Positions 8,967-18,233 of a stretch of DNA of 64,000 bases are shown here, piece after piece. This stretch comes from Pseudomonas aylmerensis (GTDB lineage: Bacteria; Pseudomonadota; Gammaproteobacteria; Pseudomonadales; Pseudomonadaceae), in contig NZ_MAUE01000048.1 of assembly GCF_001702265.1 (NCBI RefSeq), positions 62,001 through 126,000 on the forward strand, written 5' to 3'. Made by a program: the position numbers and the translations under genes. Numbering within the stretch: the stretch's first letter is position 1; every line of letters starts with the position of its first letter. Under the pieces are notes generated by a model. It ran no database searches. It saw only the letters and a program-made list of their open reading frames with translations, and was not told the DNA's origin.

Positions 8967-10064
8967 ATGAAGCGCATCTGGCGTATGGCAGGTGTAGGTT
9001 TGCTGATGGTGACCGTCGGCACGCAAGTGATGGCAGACGACCCACGCCCTGAAGGCGGCGGTCAGCATGAACGAGGGCCGGAAGGCGGTCGGCAAGGTAA
9101 CGAACAGCCGCGTCCGCAAAACAACCAGCCTCGCCCGCAGAACAATCAACCACGGCCGGAAAACACGCAGCCGCGTCCGCAGAACCAGCACTTCGAGAAC
9201 AACCAGCCGCGTCCCCAGAATCCGCATTTTGATCGCGCCGAGCAGCAGCCGCACGGTGGCGGGCAATGGCAGGGTCGCCCGCAAGGGGCAGAACAGCCTC
9301 GGCCAGCGCCGCAGCCGGCGAATAACCTGCCGATCCAGGGGCGTCCGGATACCGTGCGCCAAACCCAGGAACCGCGCCAGGGCAACTACCAAGACATCCC
9401 ACGTCGCAATGATGGCAATCAGCACTGGCAGGCCGGCAATAGTCCCGGCCCACGTCCGGGCGGTGGCTTCAACAACGGTCACCCGAATGACAACCGCTGG
9501 CCGGGTCGTCCCGACGGACATGGCAATGGTTGGGGCCCGGGCCCGCAATATCGTCCCGGTTATACCGTCGACCGTTTTCCCGACCGCAATTACCGCGTGC
9601 CGTACCGTGGCCAGGATTACTTCTTCTCCGGCGGCTACTGGTATCGCCCGCAAGGCCCGCGCTACGTGGTGGTAACGCCGCCGTATGGGATTCGCGTGCG
9701 CTACCTGCCGGACTACGCGCGCGAAGTGTGGGTGGGCAGCGCGTTGTTTTTCCTCGCGGCCGGTGCCTACTACACCTACGAAAGCACCTCCCAGGAATAC
9801 GTGGTGGTGCAACCGCCGACCGCAGTGCCTGGGCCGCAGCCGGCGCCGCAAGGCAACGGGTATGACGTGGTGGCATACCCCGCCAACGGCCAGTCACCGG
9901 CCCAAGTGCAGCAGGACGGTTATGACTGTTATCGCTGGGCGGTGCAGCAAAGCGGCTTCGACCCGCAGGCCGTCACCTACGCGCCCGACCCGGCGGTGGT
10001 GCAAACCTACCGCCAGGCACAGGGCAACTGCCTGAGCAGTCGCGGGTATCAAGTGCAGTATTGA
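8967..10064 (+). CDS. DUF6515-type secreted protein with RPQN repeats
   Basis: A 365-residue exported protein of unknown function. A signal peptide (MKRIWRMAGVGLLMVTVGTQVMA) precedes a low-complexity region (about 25-200) rich in Pro, Gln, Asn and Gly, with repeats of the RPQNNQP type. The folded C-terminal part (about 195-290) contains DYFFSGGYWYRP and RYVVVTPPYGIRVRYLPD, as in DUF6515 proteins, then a hydrophobic VGSALFFLAAGAYYTY segment. The last 60 residues contain YDCYRWAVQQSGFDPQ, a motif of many Pseudomonas envelope proteins. The start at 8967 follows GTGAGG. Probably envelope-associated. Confidence 0.7.
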   Translation: MKRIWRMAGVGLLMVTVGTQVMADDPRPEGGGQHERGPEGGRQGNEQPRPQNNQPRPQNNQPRPENTQPRPQNQHFENNQPRPQNPHFDRAEQQPHGGGQWQGRPQGAEQPRPAPQPANNLPIQGRPDTVRQTQEPRQGNYQDIPRRNDGNQHWQAGNSPGPRPGGGFNNGHPNDNRWPGRPDGHGNGWGPGPQYRPGYTVDRFPDRNYRVPYRGQDYFFSGGYWYRPQGPRYVVVTPPYGIRVRYLPDYAREVWVGSALFFLAAGAYYTYESTSQEYVVVQPPTAVPGPQPAPQGNGYDVVAYPANGQSPAQVQQDGYDCYRWAVQQSGFDPQAVTYAPDPAVVQTYRQAQGNCLSSRGYQVQY

Positions 10065-10065
10065 T

Positions 10066-10149
10066 AAGCTGCAAGCTTCAAGCTTCAAGCTTCAAGCCGC
10101 ACGCTTGAGGCTTGAGGCTTGAGGCTTGAGGCTTGAGGCTTGAGGCTTA
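10066..10149. repeat. Inverted heptamer repeat filling a convergent gap
   Basis: Three tandem CTTCAAG units (10076-10096) face six tandem units of CTTGAG(G) (10104-10144). RNA from either strand could fold into a long hairpin, some pairs being G-U. The array fills the whole space between the DUF6515 stop (10064) and the fieF stop (10147-10149), so it probably works as a bidirectional barrier or terminator. Confidence 0.75.
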
Positions 10150-11046
10150 CAGCTTATAGCTGGCTTCTTGGGGTTGATCTGCGGGGTCCGCGTGTACCAG
10201 TACTTCGGCACGGGGGTAGGCTTGGTGAATTGCATCGGCGGCTTGGTCGCTGATGCCGTGGGCGACTGACAGGGTCAAATCCCCCGGCAGTTCCAGGTGC
10301 AGTTGCACGAACCAGTGGCTGCCGGAAATCCGCGTGCGCAAATCATGCGCACCCAGCACGCCGGGCACGCCGCGCGCCAGTTCCAGCATATGCTGGCTGA
10401 CCTCCGGCGGCAGCTCCTCGTCCATCAATACCGCGAAGCTTTCCCGGGCGATCTGGATCGCACTCCACAAGATGTAGGCGGCAATGCCCAGGCCGAACCA
10501 GGCGTCGACCTGATGAAAGCCCATGCCCGCCAACACCAGTGCCACCAGGATGCTGCCGTTGAGCATCAGGTCCGAACGGTAATGCAGAGAATCCGCGCGT
10601 ACCGCGTTGGAGCCGGTTTCGCGCACCACCCGGTGTTGCAGCATCAGCAAGGCCACGGTCAGCACCAGGGAAAACACAATCACACCAATGCTCAGCCACG
10701 GCGCGCCCACTGGTTCCGGGTGTTGCAGGCGCTCGTAGGCCTGGAACGCGATCAGCACCGCACTGCCGCCGATAAACAGCGCCTGGGCCATGCCCGACAG
10801 CGATTCCGCCTTGCCATGACCATAACGGTGATCGTCATCGGCCGGGCGCAGGGCGTAATGCACGGCCAGCAGGTTCAGCAGCGAGGTCACGCCGTCGAGC
10901 AGTGAGTCGGTCAACCCGGCGAGCATGCTCACCGAGCCACTGAGCCACCAGGCGATGGCCTTGGTGATAATCAGCGCACAGGCCACGCCCACCGAGGCGC
11001 GGGTGGCCAGGCGCAGGAGCCGCGCGTGTTCGGGGCTGGTGGTCAT
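10147..11046 (-). CDS. fieF: Cation diffusion facilitator (FieF/YiiP type)
   Basis: A 299-residue inner-membrane Zn/Fe antiporter that aligns closely with E. coli YiiP. The transport-site residues appear in TDSLLD (YiiP D45/D49) and LHYRSDLMLN (H153/D157). Six transmembrane helices (about 15-205) precede the cytoplasmic ferredoxin-like metal-sensing domain (VPGVLGAHDLRTRISG, VQLHLELPGDLTL). It exports excess divalent metal using the proton gradient. It is followed nine bases downstream on the same strand by a lipoprotein gene's stop, and its own 3' end abuts the heptamer hairpin. Confidence 0.9.
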   Translation of the reverse strand: MTTSPEHARLLRLATRASVGVACALIITKAIAWWLSGSVSMLAGLTDSLLDGVTSLLNLLAVHYALRPADDDHRYGHGKAESLSGMAQALFIGGSAVLIAFQAYERLQHPEPVGAPWLSIGVIVFSLVLTVALLMLQHRVVRETGSNAVRADSLHYRSDLMLNGSILVALVLAGMGFHQVDAWFGLGIAAYILWSAIQIARESFAVLMDEELPPEVSQHMLELARGVPGVLGAHDLRTRISGSHWFVQLHLELPGDLTLSVAHGISDQAADAIHQAYPRAEVLVHADPADQPQEASYKL

Positions 11047-11055
11047 GGGCAGTCC

Positions 11056-11475
11056 TTAGGCAGCGGGTTGCAGTCCCAGGGACGCGAGCTGTTGCACGCT
11101 GCCCTTGAACTGGATCATGCGCGGGTCATCCAGCGGCAGGGTGCGGCCGGTTTCCTTCTGGATGATGCTTTGCAGCTTGGCGTTGTCGACCTTGCCGTCG
11201 GCGCCGATGGCCTCGTGGAGTTTTTCCGGGGCGACCTGGGCAGTCTTGCCCGGTTCGAAGTAGATCGCGCCGGTGGCGAAGTCCACGCCGAACGCGATCA
11301 GGCCAGGGATCACATAGAACAGCAGGCCCACGGCGTCGAGCACGGCAATCGCCGGGTCGATCTTGCCGTCGATCTGGCCGCGGCGGTCGGGGTAGAAAAT
11401 CGAGCCGCAGGCCGTCAACTGGCTCAGCAGGGTGACGGCGAGGACACCGCCAATGACACGGGAAGCGATACGCAT
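11056..11475 (-). CDS. YceK/YidQ-like small lipoprotein
   Basis: A 139-residue lipoprotein with signal peptide and lipobox (LLSQLTACGS). It continues with FYPDRRGQIDGKIDPAIAVLDAVGLLFYVIPGLIAFGVD; a hydrophobic central segment resembles the YceK/YidQ group of enterobacteria. It is often mislabelled polyribonucleotide nucleotidyltransferase in Pseudomonas, but nothing enzymatic is visible. It lies upstream of fieF on the same strand, 9 bases apart, so the two are likely co-transcribed. Confidence 0.65.
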   Translation of the reverse strand: MRIASRVIGGVLAVTLLSQLTACGSIFYPDRRGQIDGKIDPAIAVLDAVGLLFYVIPGLIAFGVDFATGAIYFEPGKTAQVAPEKLHEAIGADGKVDNAKLQSIIQKETGRTLPLDDPRMIQFKGSVQQLASLGLQPAA

Positions 11476-11623
11476 GAAGACTCTCCTGAACACGGTTGAT
11501 ACGAAACTATAAGCCAGCGCCCACCTTTGAGCGCATCCACCGCGAAAGAGCGGGGTGCTTGTGAGACCAGCACCGGCATCCGGCAGTTCGCCGTTATACT
11601 CGCCGCTCTGCTTTGGAGCCAGT

Positions 11624-14131
11624 ATGAATTCGTTGCCGATCGATGATGTTTTACCCGCCCTGCGTGACGCCTTGGCGAATCGCCATGAAGCCGTGCTGGA
11701 AGCACCGCCCGGCGCCGGTAAAACCACCCGTGTGCCCTTGGCCTTGTTGAACGAGCCCTGGCTGGCCGGGCAGACCATCCTGATGCTCGAACCGAGGCGC
11801 CTGGCGGCGCGTGCTGCCGCGGAACGGCTGGCCAGTGAGCTGGGCGAAAAGGTTGGCGACACCGTCGGCTATCGCATCCGTCTCGACAGCAAAGTCGGCC
11901 CCAATACACGGATTGAAGTGGTCACCGAAGGCATCCTCACCCGTCGCCTGCAGGATGACCCGGCACTCGACGGCGTGGGACTGCTGATCTTCGACGAATT
12001 CCACGAACGCAGCCTCGACGCCGACCTGGCGCTGGCCCTGAGCCTGAACGGGCGCGAGCTGTTTCGCGATGAGCAGCCGCTGAAAATCCTGTTGATGTCC
12101 GCGACCCTCGAAGGCGAGCGCCTGGCCAGCCTGCTGGACGACGCGCCGATCCTGCGCAGCGAGGGACGCATGTTCCCGGTGCAGACGCGCTGGGGCCGGC
12201 CGTACCAGCCGGGTGAATTCATCGAGCCACGTGTGGTGAACACCCTCCTCGAGGCCCTGCACGACGAGTCCGGCAGTGTGCTGGTGTTTTTGCCGGGGCA
12301 GGCGGAGATTCGCCGGGTCCATCAACAACTGGCCGACGCCCTGGGCGACCGCAGCGATGTGCTGCTGTGCCCGCTGCATGGCGAGCTGGACCTCAACGCC
12401 CAGCGCGCCGCCATCGACCCGGCCCCGCCCGGCAAACGCAAAGTGGTACTCGCCACCAACATCGCCGAGACCAGCCTGACCATCAATGGCGTACGTGTGG
12501 TGATCGACGCCGGCTTGGCGCGCGTGCCGCGTTTCGACCCTGGCAGCGGCATGACCCGCCTCGATACCCAACGCATCTCCCGCGCCAGTGCCACCCAGCG
12601 CGCCGGCCGGGCAGGGCGCCTGGAGCCGGGGGTGTGTTATCGCTTGTGGTCCGAGGACCAGCATGAAGGCCTGGCCGCGTATGGCAGTGCGGAAATCCTC
12701 GCCGCCGATCTCGCCGGCCTGGCGCTGCAACTGGCGCGTTGGGGTGTCACACCCACGCAACTGGTGTGGCTCGATGTGCCGCCGACCGCCGCCTATGCCC
12801 AGGCCCAGGATTTGCTGCAGCGCCTGGGGGCGTTGAATGACGATACGCTGACCGCGCATGGCCAGAAAATGGCCGAGCTGCCGGCCCATCCGCGTATCGC
12901 CCATCTGCTGTTGCGCGGCCAGGATCTGGGCCTCGCGGCGACCGCGTGTGAGGTCGCCGCGCTCTTGGGGGAGCGCGATATTTTGCGCGGCGCTGGCGCG
13001 GATTTGCACAGTCGCCTGGCGTTGCTGTCCGGTGAAGAACGCGCGCGCGGCACCCAAGGCGGCGTGCAGCGGGCCAAGCAACTGGCGCGGCAATACCGTG
13101 GCTATCTAAGAGGCAAGGCCACCCAGCCGGTGGCCGATCCCGACCACCCACGCTGGCTCGGTGCCCTGCTGGCGCTGGCCTACCCGGACCGTGTCGCCCA
13201 GCAACGTCGCCCCGGTGGCGCCGAATATCGCCTGGCCAATGGCCGCGCGGCCTTGTTCGCCGAGGCCGACAGCCTGATGAAACAGCCCTGGCTGGTGATC
13301 GCCGACCTCGGCAGTCGCCAGGGTCAGCGTGAAGAACGTATCTACCTGGCGGCCGATTTTGATCCGGCACTGTTCGACACGGTGCTGGCCGAGCAAGTGC
13401 GCACTGTCGACCAGCTGGATTGGGACGAGCGCGAAGGCGTATTGCGTGCCGAACGCCAGCGCAAAGTCGGCGAACTGGTGCTCAGCCGTGAACCGCTGAC
13501 CGGCCTGGACGAGTCCGCCCGCAGCCAGGCGCTGGTCAACCTGGTACGCCGCAAAGGCCTGGAGTTGCTGCCCTGGACGCCTGAACTGCGCCAATGGCAG
13601 TCCCGCGTCATGCTGCTGCGCCAGCTGGACGCCGGCAAAACCAGCGAATGGCCGGATATCAGCGACACCGCCTTGCTCGCCAGCCTCGAACACTGGTTGA
13701 TGCCCTACCTGGGCAAAGTCTCGCGCCTGAGCCATTTCGCCCAGCTGGATATTTCCAGCTTCCTGCATAACCTGTTGCCGTGGCCGCTGCCCCAGCGGCT
13801 CGACGAACTGGCGCCGCAACATGTGAAGGTGCCATCGGGCTCGTCAGTGCGTTTGGACTACAGCGAACAGCCGCCGATTCTGGCGGTGCGCCTGCAGGAA
13901 TTGTTCGGCCTGGCCGACACCCCGCGCATTGCCGGTGGGCGCCAAGTGGTGAAGCTGCACCTGCTGTCCCCGGCACGGCGGCCGGTGCAGGTGACCCAGG
14001 ATCTGGCGAACTTCTGGCGCAGTACCTACGCCGAAGTGAAGAAGGATCTGAAGGGCCGTTACCCCAAGCACTATTGGCCGGATGACCCGCTGGTGGCGGA
14101 GGCGACCGCCAGGATCAAGCCGAGAAAGTAG
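11624..14131 (+). CDS. hrpB: ATP-dependent helicase HrpB
   Basis: An 835-residue DEAH-box helicase. It shows Walker A PPGAGKTTRVPLALL near residue 28, the DEFH box, motif III SATLEGERL, and helicase-C motifs (ATNIAETSLTINGV and SATQRAGRAGRLEPG). The HA2 domain and the HrpB-specific C-terminal domain follow (FWRSTYAEVKKDLKGRYPKHYWPDDP near the end). Its substrate in most bacteria is uncertain; RNA processing is usually presumed. I chose the ATG at 11624 (MNSLPIDDVLPAL); a longer frame upstream has no homology. Confidence 0.92.
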   Translation: MNSLPIDDVLPALRDALANRHEAVLEAPPGAGKTTRVPLALLNEPWLAGQTILMLEPRRLAARAAAERLASELGEKVGDTVGYRIRLDSKVGPNTRIEVVTEGILTRRLQDDPALDGVGLLIFDEFHERSLDADLALALSLNGRELFRDEQPLKILLMSATLEGERLASLLDDAPILRSEGRMFPVQTRWGRPYQPGEFIEPRVVNTLLEALHDESGSVLVFLPGQAEIRRVHQQLADALGDRSDVLLCPLHGELDLNAQRAAIDPAPPGKRKVVLATNIAETSLTINGVRVVIDAGLARVPRFDPGSGMTRLDTQRISRASATQRAGRAGRLEPGVCYRLWSEDQHEGLAAYGSAEILAADLAGLALQLARWGVTPTQLVWLDVPPTAAYAQAQDLLQRLGALNDDTLTAHGQKMAELPAHPRIAHLLLRGQDLGLAATACEVAALLGERDILRGAGADLHSRLALLSGEERARGTQGGVQRAKQLARQYRGYLRGKATQPVADPDHPRWLGALLALAYPDRVAQQRRPGGAEYRLANGRAALFAEADSLMKQPWLVIADLGSRQGQREERIYLAADFDPALFDTVLAEQVRTVDQLDWDEREGVLRAERQRKVGELVLSREPLTGLDESARSQALVNLVRRKGLELLPWTPELRQWQSRVMLLRQLDAGKTSEWPDISDTALLASLEHWLMPYLGKVSRLSHFAQLDISSFLHNLLPWPLPQRLDELAPQHVKVPSGSSVRLDYSEQPPILAVRLQELFGLADTPRIAGGRQVVKLHLLSPARRPVQVTQDLANFWRSTYAEVKKDLKGRYPKHYWPDDPLVAEATARIKPRK

Positions 14132-14149
14132 CGACCACCGGGATCAAAT

Positions 14150-14227
14150 GTGGGAGCCGGCTTGCCTGCGACTGCGGTGCAGCCGACACACCGCGTCGTC
14201 TGCGTCGCCGGCAAGCCGGGCTCCTAC
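14150..14227. repeat. REP pair after hrpB
   Basis: GTGGGAGCCGGCTTGCCTGC and CGCCGGCAAGCCGGGCTCCT in opposite orientation, separated by about 40 bases, in the convergent gap between hrpB and the endonuclease/phosphatase gene. Confidence 0.88.
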
Positions 14228-14236
14228 AGGTGTTGG

Positions 14237-15325
14237 TTATTGCGCGGCAGGCAGCAGGAACCGTGCGATCACCGGCAGATGGTTGGAAATACGCAAGGTA
14301 TCCTCCTGCCGCACCTTGGCCTGCACCCGTTTGATCCGTGGGCTGTAGAACAGGTAATCGAGCGTGCGATCCGGGCCTTCGATGCTGGGATCATTCGGAA
14401 AGTGCGTCAGCCATTTCTCACGATCAATCCCGCTCGATTCGCTGTTACTCGGGATCATCGGGTACTTGTCCCACAGCAGATGCAGCTCGCTGTCCGGTGA
14501 GTACCGTCCGCGCTTGCCGGCGTCCAGACGCAGGAATTGCCCCAGGGGCAGCAGGTTGAAATCGCCGCCGATCAACCAGGGCGTGCCGCGACCTTCGAAT
14601 TTATCCAGCAACTTGACCGTGGTTTGCACCTGCGCCTGCACCGCGCTGCGGCCCGGGGCGTCGCCGTCCAGGCGGGTGTTGAGCACTGCCAGCTGGCCAC
14701 CATCACTCAGTGGCAAGTAGGTCAGCAGCAGGGCCGGCTTGGGCTGGAACTGACGGCTGATGAAGTTGGCGTCCGGCGCCGGCAATTGCAGGCGTTCGGC
14801 GTGTTCGATCTGGTAGCGGCTCAGGGTCGCCAGCTTGCGGCCGACGCTGCCGAAGATATGCCGGTCGGGGACGAAGTCGGCTTTCCAGTCGAAGGTCTGG
14901 GCGCTGCAGGGGTAGAGGTCGACCAAGCGTTCCTGGAGCAGGGCCAGTTGGTCCTGGTAGTGGGAGGGCTTGGCGTTTTCGTCGAGTTCCTGCAGCAGCA
15001 GGATGTCGGGTTGTTCGTCGCGGATCACCCGCGCCACTTCGTCGAGGCTGGCGGCCATGTCTTCCACGGTGGGGCGGTCGTCGGGGCCGCTGCCGTCGGT
15101 GGTGTCGTACCAGAACACGTAGTTCTTGCCGGCCAGGTATTGCACGTTCCAGGTCATGACCTTGAGCGCCTGCCCTGGCAACAGGGTCGGCGCACGCGGC
15201 GCAACACAGCTCACGGGCAGGATTTCCTTGGGCTCGGGGCGCCAGGTCAGGCTGTAGATCAGGGCCGTCAGCAGGCCTGCAATGATCAACAGGCCCAGCA
15301 AGGTTATGCGCAATAAACGGGTCAT
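14237..15325 (-). CDS. Endonuclease/exonuclease/phosphatase family protein
   Basis: A 362-residue protein with an N-terminal membrane anchor or signal segment (RITLLGLLIIAGLLTALIYSL). An EEP fold (about 55-355) shows MTWNVQYLAG, LLLQELDENAK, the IGGDFNLLPLG metal/catalytic segment, and a terminal IRISNHLPVIAR-type motif (RISNHLPVIARFLL). EEP enzymes hydrolyse phosphodiesters in nucleic acids or lipids. The membrane anchor suggests periplasmic action, but the substrate is unknown. A YciC-like gene lies upstream on the same strand. Confidence 0.82.
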   Translation of the reverse strand: MTRLLRITLLGLLIIAGLLTALIYSLTWRPEPKEILPVSCVAPRAPTLLPGQALKVMTWNVQYLAGKNYVFWYDTTDGSGPDDRPTVEDMAASLDEVARVIRDEQPDILLLQELDENAKPSHYQDQLALLQERLVDLYPCSAQTFDWKADFVPDRHIFGSVGRKLATLSRYQIEHAERLQLPAPDANFISRQFQPKPALLLTYLPLSDGGQLAVLNTRLDGDAPGRSAVQAQVQTTVKLLDKFEGRGTPWLIGGDFNLLPLGQFLRLDAGKRGRYSPDSELHLLWDKYPMIPSNSESSGIDREKWLTHFPNDPSIEGPDRTLDYLFYSPRIKRVQAKVRQEDTLRISNHLPVIARFLLPAAQ

Positions 15326-15365
15326 CGGCTCGGCTTATAGCGTTTCGGGAGTGGCACGGAGCATA

Positions 15366-16034
15366 TCACCGCGCGTCGGCATCGCCACCGATCAGCATGA
15401 ATAAACGAAACAGCACCACACTGGTAAACAGCTGCAGGAAGCTGTGCGCGCTGTCGATCAGCACGCCGAGCAACGGCGCAGGCTCGGGATAGGCCGCCAC
15501 ACTGGCGCCCTTGAGCAGCCACAGCGGTGTCATCACGCACAACAGGCACACCAGGATCCGCCAGAAATGCCCACGGGTCAGGCGGAAGCTTTCTTTCATT
15601 GCTTCCAGCGCCGGCATGCTGCGCAGTACCAGCAGGTACTCGGCAAACGCCAGTACCACCATCAGCCACAGGCCCGGCAGGAAATACAGCGACAGGCCAA
15701 GCAGAATCAGCAAGGTGCTCATGGCCGTCAGCAGGGCGAAGCGCGGCCACAGGGTCAGCGCCATCGCCCACACATCCTTGGTGCGCGGCGATTCGCCCCG
15801 GGTGCGGGCGTCGAGAAACAGGATCAAGGCGCCGGTGTACAGCGGGTACACCAGCAATCCCACCACCACGCTGTAGCCGGGGAAGGCATCCGGGCCCAGC
15901 GTGTGGTCGAGCACCTGTTGCAGCAGGGCCTCCAGGATGACCAGCGGCAGGCATAGCTGAACGATGGCACCCAGGTTGTTCCGGGTAAAACGGAAAGAGT
16001 CGCGCAATACGTCTAACGGATTCATCAGGTTCAT
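15366..16034 (-). CDS. YciC-like integral membrane protein
   Basis: A 222-residue protein with about six hydrophobic helices, starting MNLMNPLDVLRDSFRFTRNN. It resembles the YciC/UPF0259 membrane family (FRFTRNNLGAIVQLCLPLVI, ALEAMKESFRLTRGHFWRIL repeat-like halves). The function is unknown; YciC-type proteins are implicated in envelope homeostasis. It lies 40 bases upstream of the EEP gene on the same strand. Confidence 0.7.
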   Translation of the reverse strand: MNLMNPLDVLRDSFRFTRNNLGAIVQLCLPLVILEALLQQVLDHTLGPDAFPGYSVVVGLLVYPLYTGALILFLDARTRGESPRTKDVWAMALTLWPRFALLTAMSTLLILLGLSLYFLPGLWLMVVLAFAEYLLVLRSMPALEAMKESFRLTRGHFWRILVCLLCVMTPLWLLKGASVAAYPEPAPLLGVLIDSAHSFLQLFTSVVLFRLFMLIGGDADAR

Positions 16035-16205
16035 CGCAGGCCTGGAAACAAGGGCGACACTTTAACCGATCAGGGTTGCAGGGACGCAAACGTAAACCTT
16101 GAGTAAAGACCATTGAAACAACTGGTAACAGCCCCATAACTAGAGTGCACCTGGCCTGATCACAGGCAGGACCACGATTTCTACCGGCAATCTAACGAGG
16201 TCGCC

Positions 16206-16964
16206 ATGAACAGCGAAGAGCAAACCCTGATCGATGGACTGTTTTCACGGTTGCAGCAAGCCGAAACGGACTCAGCCCCCCGCGATGCGCAAGCAGAAGC
16301 GCGGATCAAGGAGCACATGACTCGCCAACCGGCCGCCGGGTATTACATGACCCAGTCGATCCTGGTGCAGGAACACGCGCTCAAGAGCCTCGACGCGCAG
16401 AACAAGCAGCAGGCGCAGCAGATCCAGCAATTGCAGGAGGAGCTAGAGCGCGCCAAGTCGTCGCAGGCAGCCCCTGCAAGCGGTGGCGGCTTCCTGTCGA
16501 GCATCTTTGGCGGCGGTTCCCGCGACCCGCAGCCAAGCCAGAGCGCCCCGGCTTCGTCGGGTGGCTGGCGTGAACCGGGCAGGCCTGCGTTTGGCCAGCC
16601 TGCGCCGCAGCAGAACTATGGCGCGCCCCAGCAGAACTACCAGCAACCGCAGCAGGCGCCTGCGGCCCCGATCGGCAGCGGCTTCCTCGGCGGCGCACTG
16701 AAAACCGCTGCAGGCGTGGCCGGTGGTGTAATGCTGGCCGAGGGCATCAGCAGCCTGTTCCACCACAACCAGCAGCCGCAGGTGGTGGAAGAAATCATCG
16801 AGCAACCGGCGCCGGCCAGCGACCAGGGCGGCTGGGGCAACGATGACCAGCGCTTTGCCGGCAATGACAGCGACAGCTGGGGCAGCAACAACGCGGACAG
16901 TTTTGCCGACAGCGACTATTCCGACGACTCTTCTTCCTTTGGCGACGACGATTCCTTCGTCTGA
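16206..16964 (+). CDS. DUF2076 protein
   Basis: A 252-residue protein starting MNSEEQTLIDGLFSRLQQAE. The N-terminal DUF2076 core has HMTRQPAAGYYMTQSILVQEHAL. A coiled coil follows (about 58-85, Gln/Glu-rich), then a Gln/Ala/Pro-rich linker, the GSGFLGGALKTAAGVAGGVMLAEGI glycine-rich hydrophobic segment, and an acidic Asp/Ser tail. DUF2076 proteins are periplasmic ligand-binding proteins of poorly known role. There is no signal peptide. The ribosome site is AACGAGG, and a strong terminator follows. Confidence 0.82.
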   Translation: MNSEEQTLIDGLFSRLQQAETDSAPRDAQAEARIKEHMTRQPAAGYYMTQSILVQEHALKSLDAQNKQQAQQIQQLQEELERAKSSQAAPASGGGFLSSIFGGGSRDPQPSQSAPASSGGWREPGRPAFGQPAPQQNYGAPQQNYQQPQQAPAAPIGSGFLGGALKTAAGVAGGVMLAEGISSLFHHNQQPQVVEEIIEQPAPASDQGGWGNDDQRFAGNDSDSWGSNNADSFADSDYSDDSSSFGDDDSFV

Positions 16965-16974
16965 CCTGCGCTCA

Positions 16975-17007
16975 ACCGGGGCGCTGTGTCGCCCCGGTCT
17001 GATTTTT
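16975..17007 (+). terminator. Rho-independent terminator after DUF2076 gene
   Basis: ACCGGGGCG pairs perfectly with CGCCCCGGT across a 6-base loop, followed by CTGATTTTT. It starts 10 bases after the DUF2076 stop codon. Confidence 0.88.
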
Positions 17008-17082
17008 CCCGGAAACGTTCTCGCGACTGGCATACTGGCACCCTTTCCGGGCGCTGGCGCCTGGCTGTCATGAGGAAGTGCG

Positions 17083-17559
17083 GTGAAGAAAATTGCAGTG
17101 TTCGCCGATGTACAAAACCTCTATTACACCGTCCGCCAGGCCTATGGTTGCCATTTCAACTACGCCGCCCTGTGGGCTGATATCAGCGCGCGCGGGCAGA
17201 TCGTCGAGGCCTATGCGTATGCCATCGACCGAGGCGACAGCAAGCAGCAGCAGTTCCAGCAGATCCTGCGCAACCTGGGCTTCACGGTGAAACTCAAGCC
17301 GTATATCCAGCGCAGCGACGGCTCGGCCAAGGGCGACTGGGACGTGGGCATCACCATCGACATCATGGACGCCGCCGACCACGTCGACGAAATCGTGCTG
17401 GCCTCCGGCGACGGTGACTTCGACATGCTGCTCGACCGCATCATCCACAAGCACGGCGTCGAAGCCGTGGCGTATGGCGTGCCGGGGCTGACGGCCAACT
17501 CGTTGATACGCGCTGCCAGCCGCTACGTGCCGATCGAAGGCGCGTTGCTGCTCAAATAA
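17083..17559 (+). CDS. NYN-domain (LabA/DUF88) protein
   Basis: A 158-residue PIN-like NYN-domain protein with a GTG start. The acidic active-site residues are visible: AVFADVQNLYYTVRQ near the start, KGDWDVGITIDIMDAA in the middle, and LASGDGDFDMLLDRI. NYN proteins are predicted or shown metal-dependent RNases, often in RNA processing. The gene precedes a DEDD exonuclease gene by 42 bases on the same strand, so the two nucleases may share a transcript. Confidence 0.85.
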   Translation: MKKIAVFADVQNLYYTVRQAYGCHFNYAALWADISARGQIVEAYAYAIDRGDSKQQQFQQILRNLGFTVKLKPYIQRSDGSAKGDWDVGITIDIMDAADHVDEIVLASGDGDFDMLLDRIIHKHGVEAVAYGVPGLTANSLIRAASRYVPIEGALLLK

Positions 17560-17601
17560 GCGCTACGGCGCAATAAATAGTTAGACGGAGTTGGAACAGG
17601 T

Positions 17602-18213
17602 TTGGAACGTATAGCGGTCATCGACTTTGAAACCACCGGCATCACCCCGAGCAGCCACTGCCGGGCCACGGAAATCGCCGTGGTCATCCTCGAACGTGGC
17701 CAGATCGTGGACCGTTACCAGAGCCTGATGAACGCTGGCGTGCGCGTGCCCGGCTTTATCGAACAGCTCACCGGCATCAGCAACGCCATGCTGCGCAGCG
17801 CGCCGCCGGCTGAGCGGGTGATGAACGAAGTGAATGAATTCGTCGGCACCACGCCGCTGATGGCGCACAACGCTGCGTTCGACCAGAAATTCTGGGATTA
17901 CGAACTGGGCCTGATCCGCCGCACCCGCCTGCAGAAATTCGCCTGCTCCCTGCTGCTGGCGCGCCGCCTGATGCCGTCGGCGCCGAACCACAAACTCGGC
18001 ACCTTGAATGCCTTCGCCAAGCTGCCCCACACCGGCCAGGCTCACCGGGCGCTGGCGGATGCGGAAATGGCTGCCAACCTCACGGCGCACCTGGCCCAGG
18101 AACTGCGCCGCACCCACGGATTGCGCGAACTGTCCCACGACCTGCTGTGCACCTTGCAGAAAGTCCCGGCGGCGAAGATCAATGAGCATCTGAAGAAACA
18201 TCGCGGGTTCTGA
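17602..18213 (+). CDS. DnaQ-like 3'-5' exonuclease
   Basis: A 203-residue stand-alone DEDDh exonuclease domain: Exo I DFETTG near residue 8, Exo II AHNAAFDQKFWD, and Exo III GQAHRALADAEM. The TTG start at 17602 follows GGAACAGG. Substrate could be DNA (proofreading or repair, like the Pol III epsilon relatives) or RNA; there is no BRCT or UvrC-like extension. It lies immediately downstream of the NYN nuclease gene. Confidence 0.85.
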   Translation: MERIAVIDFETTGITPSSHCRATEIAVVILERGQIVDRYQSLMNAGVRVPGFIEQLTGISNAMLRSAPPAERVMNEVNEFVGTTPLMAHNAAFDQKFWDYELGLIRRTRLQKFACSLLLARRLMPSAPNHKLGTLNAFAKLPHTGQAHRALADAEMAANLTAHLAQELRRTHGLRELSHDLLCTLQKVPAAKINEHLKKHRGF

Positions 18214-18233
18214 TAGAACAACGCCGTTCAAAT

